A DNA stretch of 64,000 nt. Origin: an uncultured Alphaproteobacteria bacterium. Its GTDB lineage: Bacteria > Pseudomonadota > Alphaproteobacteria > Rs-D84. This document shows, in pieces, positions 29,720-41,211 of this stretch. The notes under the pieces are model-generated. The model was not told the origin of the DNA and did not search any database. It saw only the letters and a list, made by a program, of their open reading frames with translations. The position numbers and the translations under genes were made by a program. Numbering within the stretch: position 1 is the stretch's first letter; every line of letters starts with the position of its first letter. The DNA lies in contig CAMRSV010000005.1 of the NCBI GenBank assembly GCA_947053455.1, forward strand, positions 1-64,000, read 5' to 3'.

Positions 29720-32188
29720 TTACATTACTATATCTTCGCAAATCGGGTCCTTGGTTTCAACATTGCAATTCTTGTTTGCCTTGCGGAACCAGTTACCCCC
29801 CTTGATTGTACACGATTGCGTGGATATCGTCGTGCAAACATGACATGTTCTGGTATCCCGGCTAAATATACTGGTGACGGTCTTGGTCATGCCACTGCCG
29901 GCGGTTGTGGTGAAAGATGTTTCCCCGGTGCCGCCACTGGTTAAATCTTTGGTGGTCAGACCCGACCCAACATCATATGAAATCGCATACGGCGGTGTCA
30001 ATGGCGTTGATGAATCAACACTGCTGCCACCTGTGCCACCGTTTTCAGCAATCTTTTGACACATATATTGCGCCAAATCTGTGGATGCATTTTTCGTCGC
30101 CTCTGCTATCTCTTTGTTCAGTTTCGCGTTATAATTATCTTGCGCCTTGCGCAGAGCCGACACCGCAATCTGCATCTTTACCGAATTTAGCAAATTCGGA
30201 AAACGCGCACTGGTGGTATTATTCGCCCCGCGACCCTTGCCGTTTATTTGCGACAAGTCACGGCCGTTGACACAGAATTGGATTTCCGGATCCTGTTCTA
30301 TCATTTCTATAGTGCGGTTTATCGTACCTGCGATATTGTTCAATTCTTCTTCTATTGCAGATATTATTCCCTCATCACTTAATTGCACCACATTACGTTC
30401 GCGTATTTTTGCAATATATTCTTGAACACCTATCTGCCCAGGCTCTAGCGTTACACGCGTGCCGTCGGCACCATCAATTGTCGTGCCGGACGCATCACCC
30501 ATTTTTATACTGCCAAATGATATCATTCCGGTGACACGATATATCGTTCCATCTTTTTGAGAACGCAAACTGCCCGTCCCAATGGTGTCATCCGATGCAA
30601 ATTTATTACAATCTGTTGTGCTGCCGCAAATTTCAGCCATTTTATTATCAACCAAAGTTTGACACTGCTCTAATGCGGCGTTATCAATGTTTAAATACAA
30701 TCCCATCAGCATGGAATCCAAATCATCCATAGAGAAATTTGCATTTTCCGCCTTGCAGACAACCAATGTGTCAATCGGGCAAATATTATGCATATAGTCG
30801 TAATCCATACCGATGCAGTTTTCAAAATTTTTCCCGCAACGCGTATCGGCGGTAAAACAATTTTTAACCTCCTCTGTACAGGCATCAACGCGCATCGCCT
30901 TTAGCTTGTCGGTCACATATCCCCAAATCATCGGTTCCATGCGTTCACACTTATCAATTTCCACTTTACAGAAACTGCGTACCATGTCCGGATGCGCCAA
31001 GCATGCATCCATTGTATCAACGCCCTTGCCCACAATATCATCTTTGCATGCGGTTTGAATACAATCGGAAATATCGGTCAAGCATGATTGACGCATTTTC
31101 GATTCCGCCGCTAATTCTGCAACCTTGATTGTCGGGGCGGCTTCGCGTAAGAAATCTGTCCACACGATATCACGCACCGCCATGCATTGATCCAGCACGC
31201 GTTCACAGATATAGCGTTTTGATTCTAAAATTTCCATAGTAGATGCGGCAATTTCATATTTCGTTACCGATGCAACCTTTGTTCCATTTGTGTGCACCGC
31301 CTCTTGCTGCATATTTTCAGATGCAATCGTAGAAACACAGTTTTCCCAGTTTTTACCGCACGCATCTTCGGTCTGCATACATTTTTTGTATTCAACCATA
31401 CATGTTCCGCGGTCATACTTGTTTGCGTTGTCGAAACTTTCTTTTAGCGCGGCACGCACATCCGCCTCGGCCTCGGCTAGCGCCAAATCAGCCTCTGATT
31501 TTTTGGTGGCAATGCTGTTTTCAAAAGCTTTGCAATCAGACTGAATTTGGCGTTTGTACAATTGACGCAGGAATTGAATGTCTTTGTCGCAAGATTCGGG
31601 TGCCTGTTCAATACAAATACCTTCGGCGGCAGTAAATAATTCATCACCCTGCTTGTCCGCAATTATCGCAACACTACTTTCCCAAATGTCATCGTCATCA
31701 TCATTTGTTGTGTTAAACATGGCCAACAAATTGTTGCGTTTTTCCTTTTTTGCGTCCTCTTCACTCTTTTCATCAACCCCAAGGACATTTCCGTCGGTAC
31801 CATATTTACGTTCACCATTAAAAATAATATCTGCCTGTGCACCGGCCTTTACCTTTTCAACTTCTATGGTAGCGATGCGGTTTGCTTCCGCCATGGTTTC
31901 CTGGATTGCGGCAAGATCTTTTTCCAACTTTATGCTGTCATTGCTGCATGCGCACGACCCACCGTTGGAATTATCTGGGATACAAAATTGGTCCATACAG
32001 CCATAATACGCATCATAGCATGCCTGGTCATAAAGACCTGTTGCTGTTACCTTGGTACGAACCACCTTGCCGTTTTGAATTGCGGATTGCGTAGATGCCT
32101 TTTTTGTCACGGCAAACGCCGGGGCAAACATGCCCACGGCGATGCAATTTAGCATTGAAAACAATAAAACAGATTTTATTAGTTTCAT
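29720..32188 (-). CDS. Large secreted Cys-rich protein (CMDxFC family)
   Basis: Signal peptide; CYDAYYGCMDQFC...GSCACSND; many spaced Cys. Confidence 0.85.
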   Translation of the reverse strand: MKLIKSVLLFSMLNCIAVGMFAPAFAVTKKASTQSAIQNGKVVRTKVTATGLYDQACYDAYYGCMDQFCIPDNSNGGSCACSNDSIKLEKDLAAIQETMAEANRIATIEVEKVKAGAQADIIFNGERKYGTDGNVLGVDEKSEEDAKKEKRNNLLAMFNTTNDDDDDIWESSVAIIADKQGDELFTAAEGICIEQAPESCDKDIQFLRQLYKRQIQSDCKAFENSIATKKSEADLALAEAEADVRAALKESFDNANKYDRGTCMVEYKKCMQTEDACGKNWENCVSTIASENMQQEAVHTNGTKVASVTKYEIAASTMEILESKRYICERVLDQCMAVRDIVWTDFLREAAPTIKVAELAAESKMRQSCLTDISDCIQTACKDDIVGKGVDTMDACLAHPDMVRSFCKVEIDKCERMEPMIWGYVTDKLKAMRVDACTEEVKNCFTADTRCGKNFENCIGMDYDYMHNICPIDTLVVCKAENANFSMDDLDSMLMGLYLNIDNAALEQCQTLVDNKMAEICGSTTDCNKFASDDTIGTGSLRSQKDGTIYRVTGMISFGSIKMGDASGTTIDGADGTRVTLEPGQIGVQEYIAKIRERNVVQLSDEGIISAIEEELNNIAGTINRTIEMIEQDPEIQFCVNGRDLSQINGKGRGANNTTSARFPNLLNSVKMQIAVSALRKAQDNYNAKLNKEIAEATKNASTDLAQYMCQKIAENGGTGGSSVDSSTPLTPPYAISYDVGSGLTTKDLTSGGTGETSFTTTAGSGMTKTVTSIFSRDTRTCHVCTTISTQSCTIKGGNWFRKANKNCNVETKDPICEDIVM

Positions 32189-32222
32189 TATCTTATCTCC
32201 CGTCCGCCAAATGTATAATACA

Positions 32223-34379
32223 TTACATATTAATATCTTCGCAAGACTCTATTTCCTGACAAAATTCCTCTTGGCCGCCAGCATTGCTGCCCAACAGCGC
32301 CCCACCGACCGCGCCGACAACACCACCGATGGCGGTGCCCCATCCGGCATTAACCATTGTTCCCATGGATGCGCCCGCCGACAGACCACCCGCCGCACCC
32401 TTCATAGCGGCTGCGCCCTTTGTCATTCCACCAGTTTCACAAACCTGCTGCATGCGGCATACATGACAGTTACGCAAATCTGGCTCAAACGAAACACTGC
32501 GGATATAGCTATAGTTCTTCTTTTCCTTGCCCGCGGTTTGTTTTTTAGGATCTTCGGGTTTATAAGTTTTCAGACAGTTTTGTTTGGCTGCTTCAACATC
32601 TTGCTTGCGTGATAATTCTGCAATTTTTGTTTCCAGCTCACGCAACGCCCGATTTTGTGCGCCAATTTGCGCAACCATTTTGGCACTGACAAATACGCTG
32701 TCTCCCAGACTGCGACGACCGGCGGGTTTCTTGCTATCCTTGCACGCAGAAACGGTCGTATCTTTTTCAAATTGCTTAAAGAATTCATTTACCGCATTTT
32801 CCGAATTGTCACGAATAGTTTGACGCAAAGTGGCCATTCCTTCTTCTGTTTCGGGGATGGTTGTCAATCCCTGAACCGTATCATCGGCTGGCAAACACGA
32901 CATATCTGTTCCACACACCTTGCCCAACTGCTCACCAAAATAATTCAAACATCCCTGTAACATTTGGTAATCCATCTGCAGCAATGTAGACTGTACGATA
33001 ATATCATACTGGGTTTCATTTCTGCACGACGGGAACAATTCCTGTGGACACAGGGCAACGATTTCCTCGTTCTTTTTTCCAACGCATTCCGGTGCGGTAA
33101 AGTTTTCACCACATTTTTGGCGCAAACATTTATCTACATCGTTTGCACAGAACTGATGACGCAAATACCCCAGTTTGTCTTTAACGGTCGTTTTAATACC
33201 TGGAATCATTTCTTCACATTCGTCAATAACCGGACAAATGCCTGCTGCGACCTTAATATCTGTTAAACATGCAGAATTTGTTTCGGTGTTACACCCGTCT
33301 TCCAAACACATTTGTATACGCGCCATGCACGTCAGTCGCTGGTTTTTATCAGCATACTTTGCAGCCTCAACCAATAATATTTCAGATTCCGCCTGCCAAT
33401 CTTTTAAGACGTCTTCACGCACCGCCATACACTGATCCAAAACATTTTCACACGCATTTGCACGACGCGTCAACAAATCCGCATCCAGACAGTTTTCAAA
33501 GTTTGAACCGCACCCGCCTTTGTCCGCGACACAGGACTTGTACGCCAGAAAACATTCACCACGATTATATTTATTTGTTGTGTCCAACATTTCTAAACGC
33601 GCGGCACGAACGGCAGCCTCTGCTATGCGCTTGTTCGCATTGGCATCAATTTTCTGATCGTTCAAATATGTTTCAAACGTTTTACAATCCGAAACAATCT
33701 GGCGCGAATACAACATTTCCTCCATATTGGATTTTGTGCCGCACGCCGCTAATTCCGCCGCACAGTTTTCCGCCGCCATTTCATAAAGACTGTCACCAAT
33801 ATAGATATCTTCCCCAAGGCCGCCTTCATCTTCCGCGTCGCCTTTTAACCATTGCGCAAAACTCAAACCAGATGCCCGTGAACTTTTTTTTGCAGCCTCG
33901 CTTTCGCCAAAGACCAATTTTGCCTTGGCGCCAAGTTGTTCACGTTCAACGCCCTCGGTATACAACTTGTCGGCATCTTCTTGAATTTGCATAATTTCGT
34001 TAATCAAGGATTTTGATTTTTCAATATTTGACGAACATGCGCAGCGATACCCTTCGGATTCATCCAACAAACAAAATTCATCCATACATGCGCGATACTT
34101 TTCCCGACAATCCACCGCCACATCTGCCGGGGCAGCAACAGTATTATTACTCGCGGTTGGCGCAGTGGCCGCCGGCGATGTCACAATCGGCGCCGACGTC
34201 GTTCCGGCAGTACTTGGGGCGGTCGCCGGCTTTAACGTTTGAACAGTATTAGGTGCACGCGCACCAGCCTGGGATATTCGGCCGGCACTAACTCTTGCCT
34301 CTGAACTGCGAACTGCCGCAAACGCGGTCCATTCCAGCATGCACAACAATGCGACAAGTATTTTTAATTTCATCAACAC
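32223..34379 (-). CDS. Large secreted Cys-rich protein (CMDxFC family) with Gly-rich segment
   Basis: Signal peptide; DCREKYRACMDEFC...YRCACSSNI; GGVVGAVGGALLG near C-terminus. Confidence 0.85.
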   Translation of the reverse strand: MLMKLKILVALLCMLEWTAFAAVRSSEARVSAGRISQAGARAPNTVQTLKPATAPSTAGTTSAPIVTSPAATAPTASNNTVAAPADVAVDCREKYRACMDEFCLLDESEGYRCACSSNIEKSKSLINEIMQIQEDADKLYTEGVEREQLGAKAKLVFGESEAAKKSSRASGLSFAQWLKGDAEDEGGLGEDIYIGDSLYEMAAENCAAELAACGTKSNMEEMLYSRQIVSDCKTFETYLNDQKIDANANKRIAEAAVRAARLEMLDTTNKYNRGECFLAYKSCVADKGGCGSNFENCLDADLLTRRANACENVLDQCMAVREDVLKDWQAESEILLVEAAKYADKNQRLTCMARIQMCLEDGCNTETNSACLTDIKVAAGICPVIDECEEMIPGIKTTVKDKLGYLRHQFCANDVDKCLRQKCGENFTAPECVGKKNEEIVALCPQELFPSCRNETQYDIIVQSTLLQMDYQMLQGCLNYFGEQLGKVCGTDMSCLPADDTVQGLTTIPETEEGMATLRQTIRDNSENAVNEFFKQFEKDTTVSACKDSKKPAGRRSLGDSVFVSAKMVAQIGAQNRALRELETKIAELSRKQDVEAAKQNCLKTYKPEDPKKQTAGKEKKNYSYIRSVSFEPDLRNCHVCRMQQVCETGGMTKGAAAMKGAAGGLSAGASMGTMVNAGWGTAIGGVVGAVGGALLGSNAGGQEEFCQEIESCEDINM

Positions 34380-34525
34380 TCCCCCCTTATCCAGGCTCCC
34401 TTTTAATGAATTAATTTTATCAAAACTTTACACTTTGTGCAAGCACATAAAAAATTCTTGCATTTTTTTTATGCACGCAATATCATAAGTCCAAATAAAA
34501 AAACGAAATCAATTTGAGGATTATT

Positions 34526-34780
34526 ATGGCAAAAGACGATGTTATAGTTTTTAACGGCACAGTTGAGGATAAGTTACCTAATACGATGTTCCGTGTAAAA
34601 CTGGAAAACGGTCATGAAATTTTAGCAACAGTATGCGGCAAAATGCGCAAAGCGCGCATATGGGTGAATGTTGGCGAAAAAGTGCGCGTTGAAATGACAC
34701 CTTATGATTTGGACAAGGGACGTATAACGTTTGTTGAACGCAACCGCCCGGCTCCGGACGCACAAGCTGCAAACCAATAA
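34526..34780 (+). CDS. infA: Translation initiation factor IF-1
   Basis: [47 protein letters not shown]...[15 protein letters not shown]. Confidence 0.95.
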   Translation: MAKDDVIVFNGTVEDKLPNTMFRVKLENGHEILATVCGKMRKARIWVNVGEKVRVEMTPYDLDKGRITFVERNRPAPDAQAANQ

Positions 34781-34897
34781 TTCCGCCGCCAAATCGGCGG
34801 TTTTATTTTTGCGAAAATACTGTCAATTTTTATTAAATATTCATTGCCCTTAATAACGCATTTTGATATTATATAATCATACTTTATTAGGGAAAGG

Positions 34898-37252
34898 ATG
34901 AAACGTTTTTTGATGCTTATAGTCGCATATTATGCGGCCACCGGTTATGCAGGGGCCGCTGTTCGTGATGCCGCATCTGTTAGCCGCGCCGCCACCACAA
35001 CCACAATCGCGGGCACAAAACGCGCATCATCACAACCAGCAACAACACAAACGCGCGCCGCAACGTCTGGCGCCATAACACCAAGAAACTCAACCGCATC
35101 GGTTACGGTGCCTGTGGCCATATCCCAATCTGCCGGCGGGCGCACAGCGCGCACGAGCGCCACACCGCAAACCACAGCAGCACGCGCATCGCGTACGGCA
35201 GTAGCAGCACCGCGGCTGGCAACAAATTCCGCACGAACAGCCATCGTCAACACGACCGAACACGCTACACGCGCAAGTCGCGCAGCATCAAGCGCGGCAT
35301 TAACAATTGCCGCCGCGGGCGCCGGCAATACGTTTGATTCCGATTATAACACCTGCCGCGATGCGTACTTTACGTGTATGGATCAATTTTGCGCGAAACA
35401 AAACGACACATACCGTCGATGCATCTGTTCGTCACGATTGGCCGAAATACAATCACGCGAAAAGGTACTGTCGCAAACATCAGATGAAATCCAAGACTTC
35501 AAAGACCTAAATATATCAGCCATAACAAAAACCGCGGCAGAGGTTAACGCCATGCTTACATCCACAGCGGGCGAAATCGCGGCCACAAACGCCAATGATA
35601 CGTCCGCGTCAAATTCAACCCTGGCGGGAATTAGTTCTGTGCTGGCGAATACAAAAAGCAAGTCGCTATCAACCGCCGGAACGTTGGATATTGCCGGCGA
35701 TATAAATGCGATATGGGCAACAACCAGTTTGACATCCGGTGCCAGCATTGCAAACACCACTGGTGAAACACTATACAACGCCGTACACAGCCAGTGCGCA
35801 GAAATGGTTGCCGCAACATGCGGGACGCAATCACGGCTTAACATGGCCGTATCTGCGTACGGAATGTATATTGAAAACGATTGTACGGTGTTGGCAACTG
35901 CACTGGACAAAAATATAACAGCCGCCAAGGGAAAAGTTCGGGAAACCGAACGTGAAATGAATACGGCGCGACTGCAAAATTATGACGCCCACAATTCATC
36001 ATCAATCAATGACTGTATCGCCCAAGTACGCAAGGACATAACATCCGACAGCGCATGCGGCACAGATTATGTGCACTGCCTTGATATATCGGGAAAATAT
36101 TTAAACCGCGAAACCGGCGAACCAATTTACAGTGCTGATTTCTATCAATTGGAAACCCAGATATCATTATCAGGCGACATATTAACCAATCAATCAAACA
36201 GACTGATTGTTGCCGAACTAAATCGCAAGCGTTCGGTTGCAGCGCGCGGGCTTGACACATGCCGCGATTTAGCCGATGACGTGTGGGACGAATTCATGCG
36301 CCAGGCAATTATTGAAATATATCAGGGGCAACAGGCGCGCGTTCGAGATGTAAAAAACAACTGCCTTGATGTTGTGAACGAATGTTATGACACACAAAGC
36401 AAGTCACTAAAAGACTTTAGTAAAATTAAAGAATCACTGCTGCTGGGGGCGCGATTGGAATTATCGGAACAACTGTGCCGTGAAAAATTGGACGCATGCA
36501 GCAACCTGTACGGTGGCGGTTCAAACGGCTTGCAGGAATTGTTAACCGCGATGAGTGATATAACCGATCAAAAAATCGCAAAGGAATGTTCCGTACTGTT
36601 GCAAGATTTTGCAAAAGAAACATGTGCCGTCCCCAGCAACGATACACTGCATTCATATCCGTATGCATGCCGCGTATATGCCCCCGGCACCCAGCAATAC
36701 GCCAACAATGCGGCATGCAATCAAATGCTGTGGAATGAAGGCAACAGTGGCACATCGCCAATACTGCCACCACCCACCATTGACGGCAGCAACGCATATT
36801 TATGCCCGGAAATACGGCAATATTCATCATGCAATGAAGGTTATTACATGGCATATAATGGCCGGGCTGATTCCACACCGAAACCGGGTAACACATGCCT
36901 GAAATGCCCCGATGGTGCAACATGCACCAACGGCAAACTTGAAAACGAATGCGGCAATTATGTCGGCAGTCTGTACCAGAAATTAGTCAGATACGCAATG
37001 CAGACATGCACCCGCCCCAGCAATGCCACATCGGAAAATCCGACAATTCCTGAAACTGTTCTACAAGATGTAAATGTTGTTATGGATAAAATACGTGTGG
37101 AAATGGCCAAGTCACTGGCGGCCGAATGCGACAGACTGGGCGGCACATGGATTGATACACCATACAACAACTATAACAACAAATATGAGTACTTCTATAA
37201 AGAAACAGGAGCCAATGACGAATGGGGTTACTGTGCAAATAAAAATCAATAG
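34898..37252 (+). CDS. Large secreted Cys-rich protein (CMDxFC family) with Ala/Thr/Arg-rich N-terminus
   Basis: CRDAYFTCMDQFC...RRCICSSRL; low-complexity N-terminus as in 265-3435. Confidence 0.87.
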   Translation: MKRFLMLIVAYYAATGYAGAAVRDAASVSRAATTTTIAGTKRASSQPATTQTRAATSGAITPRNSTASVTVPVAISQSAGGRTARTSATPQTTAARASRTAVAAPRLATNSARTAIVNTTEHATRASRAASSAALTIAAAGAGNTFDSDYNTCRDAYFTCMDQFCAKQNDTYRRCICSSRLAEIQSREKVLSQTSDEIQDFKDLNISAITKTAAEVNAMLTSTAGEIAATNANDTSASNSTLAGISSVLANTKSKSLSTAGTLDIAGDINAIWATTSLTSGASIANTTGETLYNAVHSQCAEMVAATCGTQSRLNMAVSAYGMYIENDCTVLATALDKNITAAKGKVRETEREMNTARLQNYDAHNSSSINDCIAQVRKDITSDSACGTDYVHCLDISGKYLNRETGEPIYSADFYQLETQISLSGDILTNQSNRLIVAELNRKRSVAARGLDTCRDLADDVWDEFMRQAIIEIYQGQQARVRDVKNNCLDVVNECYDTQSKSLKDFSKIKESLLLGARLELSEQLCREKLDACSNLYGGGSNGLQELLTAMSDITDQKIAKECSVLLQDFAKETCAVPSNDTLHSYPYACRVYAPGTQQYANNAACNQMLWNEGNSGTSPILPPPTIDGSNAYLCPEIRQYSSCNEGYYMAYNGRADSTPKPGNTCLKCPDGATCTNGKLENECGNYVGSLYQKLVRYAMQTCTRPSNATSENPTIPETVLQDVNVVMDKIRVEMAKSLAAECDRLGGTWIDTPYNNYNNKYEYFYKETGANDEWGYCANKNQ

Positions 37253-37323
37253 ACAAAAGAATCAATGCCCTCTTGCAGGGGTGGAAAAAATTTGATAAAA
37301 TATTTAATAACGAGAGTGTAATC

Positions 37324-38031
37324 ATGAATAAAATATTTATCGCATCCCTGATTTCAATGGCATCAATTGGTGCCGCCAATTGCGCTGTAACCCCATGGTG
37401 GGAACAGCCAACAATATGCCGGTTAAGTCCGTCAAACTGCTATGCGGGCAAACTGGGGGCGGGATATGATGCCGGCATGTGGGATGCTGGCGCCAATTGC
37501 TGGGGAATGAAATTCATTTGCCCCGACGCATTGACAACCGGGGACACACAACCGGTCGCAATGGGTCGCAATGAAATCGCGGGTGGTGCGAATGTAAAGC
37601 GCGATTTTGATACAGACACCCTAAATGGCGACTGCTTTGGCGTTCGTCGCACAACCGCAAATGGTACGATGGCGTCTGTTGACGGCACATATGTGAACGT
37701 CTGGTGCAGCGGTATACTTGAAAACGCAGATGAACAATTACCGAACGGCGAAATAACATTGGGCGCACAACCAACATGTGACGCGCTGGCTGAAAATGGA
37801 TATGCGGGCGTATTGAATGGCAAATGTTATGGAAAATATTATAACATGAACGAATATATGATTGAATGCGACGGTTCTTCAATAACGCCGACGCGTCTGA
37901 TTGTATTAAATGGCGCCGATTACAATGCGCCAAGTGGTGAAACCCCGGCCGACAAATCGGCAGCAGATGCAAAATTCAATCAAATGCAGGCCGTTTCAAA
38001 AACACAACGTGCAAAATATTTCAAGGAATAA
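37324..38031 (+). CDS. Secreted hypothetical protein
   Basis: Signal peptide MNKIFIASLISMASIGAANCA; WW and Cys-rich mature part. Confidence 0.75.
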   Translation: MNKIFIASLISMASIGAANCAVTPWWEQPTICRLSPSNCYAGKLGAGYDAGMWDAGANCWGMKFICPDALTTGDTQPVAMGRNEIAGGANVKRDFDTDTLNGDCFGVRRTTANGTMASVDGTYVNVWCSGILENADEQLPNGEITLGAQPTCDALAENGYAGVLNGKCYGKYYNMNEYMIECDGSSITPTRLIVLNGADYNAPSGETPADKSAADAKFNQMQAVSKTQRAKYFKE

Positions 38032-38037
38032 ACAAAA

Positions 38038-38062
38038 AACCCGCAATTGCGGGTTTTTTGTT
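38038..38062 (+). terminator. Rho-independent terminator
   Basis: AACCCGCAATTGCGGGTTTTTTG. Confidence 0.8.
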
Positions 38063-38649
38063 TAACGAGAATCCCGGCCGGATAAAAATTTATCAAAATT
38101 ATTCCGCAGCGCTTCACGTGTATCGGAATAGAAAGATTCTGCGATATCGCAAGCCCAAAGTACACGGGACACACCGAACCATTTATCTTTATTCCAAAGT
38201 TTTATTTTTCCATCCCGGCGGTCAATATAAAACAAATTGGCAACAATATAGTTACCCTTTGCCGGGGCAACCTGTCCCCATTTGCCGAGCCCTGGGAAAT
38301 TTGCCTTATTTGTAGCCATCATGACAGGCGATAGCGCCACACCAGATAAAATCATATCTAAATTAGATTTCCATCTTTCTGTAAAATGTGGGATATCTTC
38401 AGCAAAAAAGTCATTAGACCTTATGCCGCCGCGATTCCAGCCCCCTTGGCCATTTCTTGCAGCATAGTCCCAATATAATACATGCGGGATATACTGCGGA
38501 TTAAGCAAACTTTCTGCAATACCCTTTGTCAATTGTAATTCTGGCAATGGAGCCAAAACATTTACCGCCGCCGGAATTTGCATCAATTTGCTATATTGTT
38601 CATCTGTGATAATATACTTGTTATCATTGTTTTTCATTCTTTTAACCAC
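38062..38649 (-). CDS. Hypothetical protein, distant paralog of 27612-28268
   Basis: 195 aa; shared DGKIKLWNKDKWFGV-type block. Confidence 0.7.
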   Translation of the reverse strand: MVKRMKNNDNKYIITDEQYSKLMQIPAAVNVLAPLPELQLTKGIAESLLNPQYIPHVLYWDYAARNGQGGWNRGGIRSNDFFAEDIPHFTERWKSNLDMILSGVALSPVMMATNKANFPGLGKWGQVAPAKGNYIVANLFYIDRRDGKIKLWNKDKWFGVSRVLWACDIAESFYSDTREALRNNFDKFLSGRDSR

Positions 38650-38804
38650 CCCATGCGTTAAAACATCAGTTTATATATACCACTAACCTATATTATGTCA
38701 ACATATTTCTATATAAAAATACCCACAAAAGGATTGCTCCTTATAATTCACGTATTTGAAAAATGGGGGAATTATATTCCCCCATATTATTATCATAAGC
38801 AATA

Positions 38805-40073
38805 TCATGCCGCACGTTGTGCATCACGCAGGATTTCAATCGGGGGCTTGTTGCCCTGCACTACATCCTTATCGATAACAATTTCTGCCAATTCCGGGTT
38901 ATCCGGTGCATTGAACATAGGCGTTAGCAATATTTTTTCCAATATTCCGCGCAGCCCTCGCGCACCTGTCTTGCGTTGCACCGCCATTTTTGCGATTTCA
39001 TGCAATCCGTCATCTGTTACGTTCAGTTTAACACCGTCCATTTCCAACATTGCCGCATATTGCTTTACAATTGCGTTCTTTGGTTCGGTCAATATCTTTA
39101 CAAGTGCATCCGCATCCAATTCCTGTAATGTTGTAATCACCGGCAGGCGTCCAACTAATTCCGGAATTATTCCGAATTTCACCAAATCTGATGGTTGAAC
39201 ATCAGACAGATAATTTTTTGATTCACGTGCTTCTTTGGATTCAACCGTGGCACCAAAACCGATACCGCGGCGCGCACATGACCGGTCGGCAATTATTTTA
39301 TTTAGCCCGTCAAACGCCCCACCGCAAATAAACAATATCTTTGATGTGTCTAGCTGAACCGTCGCCTCGCCCGGGTGCTTGCGGCCGCCACCACCGGCCG
39401 GAACATTGGCTATTGTGCCCTCGACCAGTTTTAGCAATGCCTGCTGAACGCCTTCGCCGGAAACATCGCGTGTTAATGACGGATTTTCCGATTTACGGGA
39501 AATCTTGTCGATTTCATCGATATAAATTATTCCACGCTGGGCGCGTTCAACATCAAAATTCGCATTTTGTAACAAACGCATCAAAACACTTTCCACGTCA
39601 TCACCGACATATCCAGCCTCGGTCAGGGTGGTTGCGTCCGCAATTGCAAACGGAACATCCAAAATCCGTGCCAACGTCTGGGCAAACAGTGTTTTTCCAG
39701 TTCCAGTCGACCCAATCATCAAAACATTTGATTTTTGAATTTCAACATTTGCTTTTTGTGTCGCATTATGCCGCTTGTAATGATTGTACACCGCAACGGA
39801 CAGTGTGCGTTTCGCATCATCTTGACCAATTACATAATCATTGAGAAAATTATATATCTGGGACGGTGTTGGCAGTTTTTCCACATCATGCGGCGCGTCC
39901 GCCATGTCGCCATCGGCCATTATGTCATTGCACAGATTTATGCATTCGTCACATATGCAGACATTGCGACCGCTTACCAGTTTTTTCACCTCGTATACAG
40001 CTTTGCCACAAAAACTGCAGAACTGCTGATTATTTGTATTTTCCGTGGAAGGTGTATTTTTATTTTCACTCAT
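38805..40073 (-). CDS. clpX: ATP-dependent Clp protease ATP-binding subunit ClpX
   Basis: N-terminal Cys4 zinc finger (CSFCGKA...CICDECI), [18 protein letters not shown]. Confidence 0.97.
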   Translation of the reverse strand: MSENKNTPSTENTNNQQFCSFCGKAVYEVKKLVSGRNVCICDECINLCNDIMADGDMADAPHDVEKLPTPSQIYNFLNDYVIGQDDAKRTLSVAVYNHYKRHNATQKANVEIQKSNVLMIGSTGTGKTLFAQTLARILDVPFAIADATTLTEAGYVGDDVESVLMRLLQNANFDVERAQRGIIYIDEIDKISRKSENPSLTRDVSGEGVQQALLKLVEGTIANVPAGGGGRKHPGEATVQLDTSKILFICGGAFDGLNKIIADRSCARRGIGFGATVESKEARESKNYLSDVQPSDLVKFGIIPELVGRLPVITTLQELDADALVKILTEPKNAIVKQYAAMLEMDGVKLNVTDDGLHEIAKMAVQRKTGARGLRGILEKILLTPMFNAPDNPELAEIVIDKDVVQGNKPPIEILRDAQRAA

Positions 40074-40089
40074 GCTAAAAATCCACTTT

Positions 40090-40671
40090 TTATTTTCTTT
40101 CCAAAACCTTATCAATCAGGCCGAATTCGCATGCGGCGGCGGCTGTCATCCAATTGTCACGCTCCATCGCGTCATGCACTTCTTTTTCCTTGCGGCCGGT
40201 AAATTCCGCCATCAATTCCGTTGTTTTTTTCTTTACACGCTGCAATTCTTTTATCCGAATTTCGGCATCGGTCACCTGACCGTCAAAGCCGCCCAGCGGT
40301 TGATGAATCATGATACTGGTATTGGGCAATGCGAAACGTTTGCCACGTTCCCCGGCCCCCAACAATATCGACCCCATAGATGCAACCAATCCCATACCTA
40401 TTGTTGATACGGGTGATTTTATATAATTCATTGTGTCCATGATTGCAAACCCCGCCGACACATCACCACCCGGCGAATTTATGTACAACGATATATCCGC
40501 ATTGGGATTTTCAGATTCCAAAAACAGCAATTGTGCAACAATCGTGTTTGCCATCGCGGGTTCAATCGGACCACTAACCATAACAATGCGGTCACGCAAC
40601 AGGCGCGAATAAATATCAAATGAACGTTCACCGCGCGGCGATTCTTCTATAACCATTGGTATCAAAGCCAT
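40090..40671 (-). CDS. clpP: ATP-dependent Clp protease proteolytic subunit ClpP
   Basis: [38 protein letters not shown]-like [23 protein letters not shown]. Confidence 0.97.
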   Translation of the reverse strand: MALIPMVIEESPRGERSFDIYSRLLRDRIVMVSGPIEPAMANTIVAQLLFLESENPNADISLYINSPGGDVSAGFAIMDTMNYIKSPVSTIGMGLVASMGSILLGAGERGKRFALPNTSIMIHQPLGGFDGQVTDAEIRIKELQRVKKKTTELMAEFTGRKEKEVHDAMERDNWMTAAAACEFGLIDKVLERK

Positions 40672-40839
40672 AACTAATCCTTATTTTTACTGATAAAATT
40701 ATATCATATAAAAACCCGATTCGCGAATTTATACTTAATATATGTAAAAATATCGGAAAAACAAGGGAACGCTATTGACAATGCACAATTTTTGTATACC
40801 ATTAATAATTGATTAGTATATGAAAAAAGAGGCAACCCT

Positions 40840-41205
40840 ATGCACGAAATCTTTTTAATCGACGACCACACATCGTCAAGATGCCTAATAATACTTAACA
40901 GCTTAAAAAATTATGAAAATCGGTTGGTCAATGAATTAAGCCTTGCCAAAGTGCGTCATGACTATAATTTAGCACTGCTGCGGTTGTTACACAAGGGTGA
41001 CAAAATAGTAAAAACAAAACAGAACCTGATAGAAAACGCAAAACAATCAGATATGCAAATCATGCAAAAAGCTCAAGAACTTTCACGCACTACAAGCGAT
41101 TTTGACGACTTAAGATTGTCTGTCTTTAGTAACAAAAATTTTGCAAAGCGTGAACAGATAATCACGCGTGCATACCAGCGCGCATATCGTTGGCATAAGC
41201 GTTAA
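40840..41205 (+). CDS. Hypothetical protein
   Basis: 121-aa ORF with upstream RBS (AAAGAGGCAACC). Confidence 0.5.
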   Translation: MHEIFLIDDHTSSRCLIILNSLKNYENRLVNELSLAKVRHDYNLALLRLLHKGDKIVKTKQNLIENAKQSDMQIMQKAQELSRTTSDFDDLRLSVFSNKNFAKREQIITRAYQRAYRWHKR

Positions 41206-41211
41206 AGTTTA

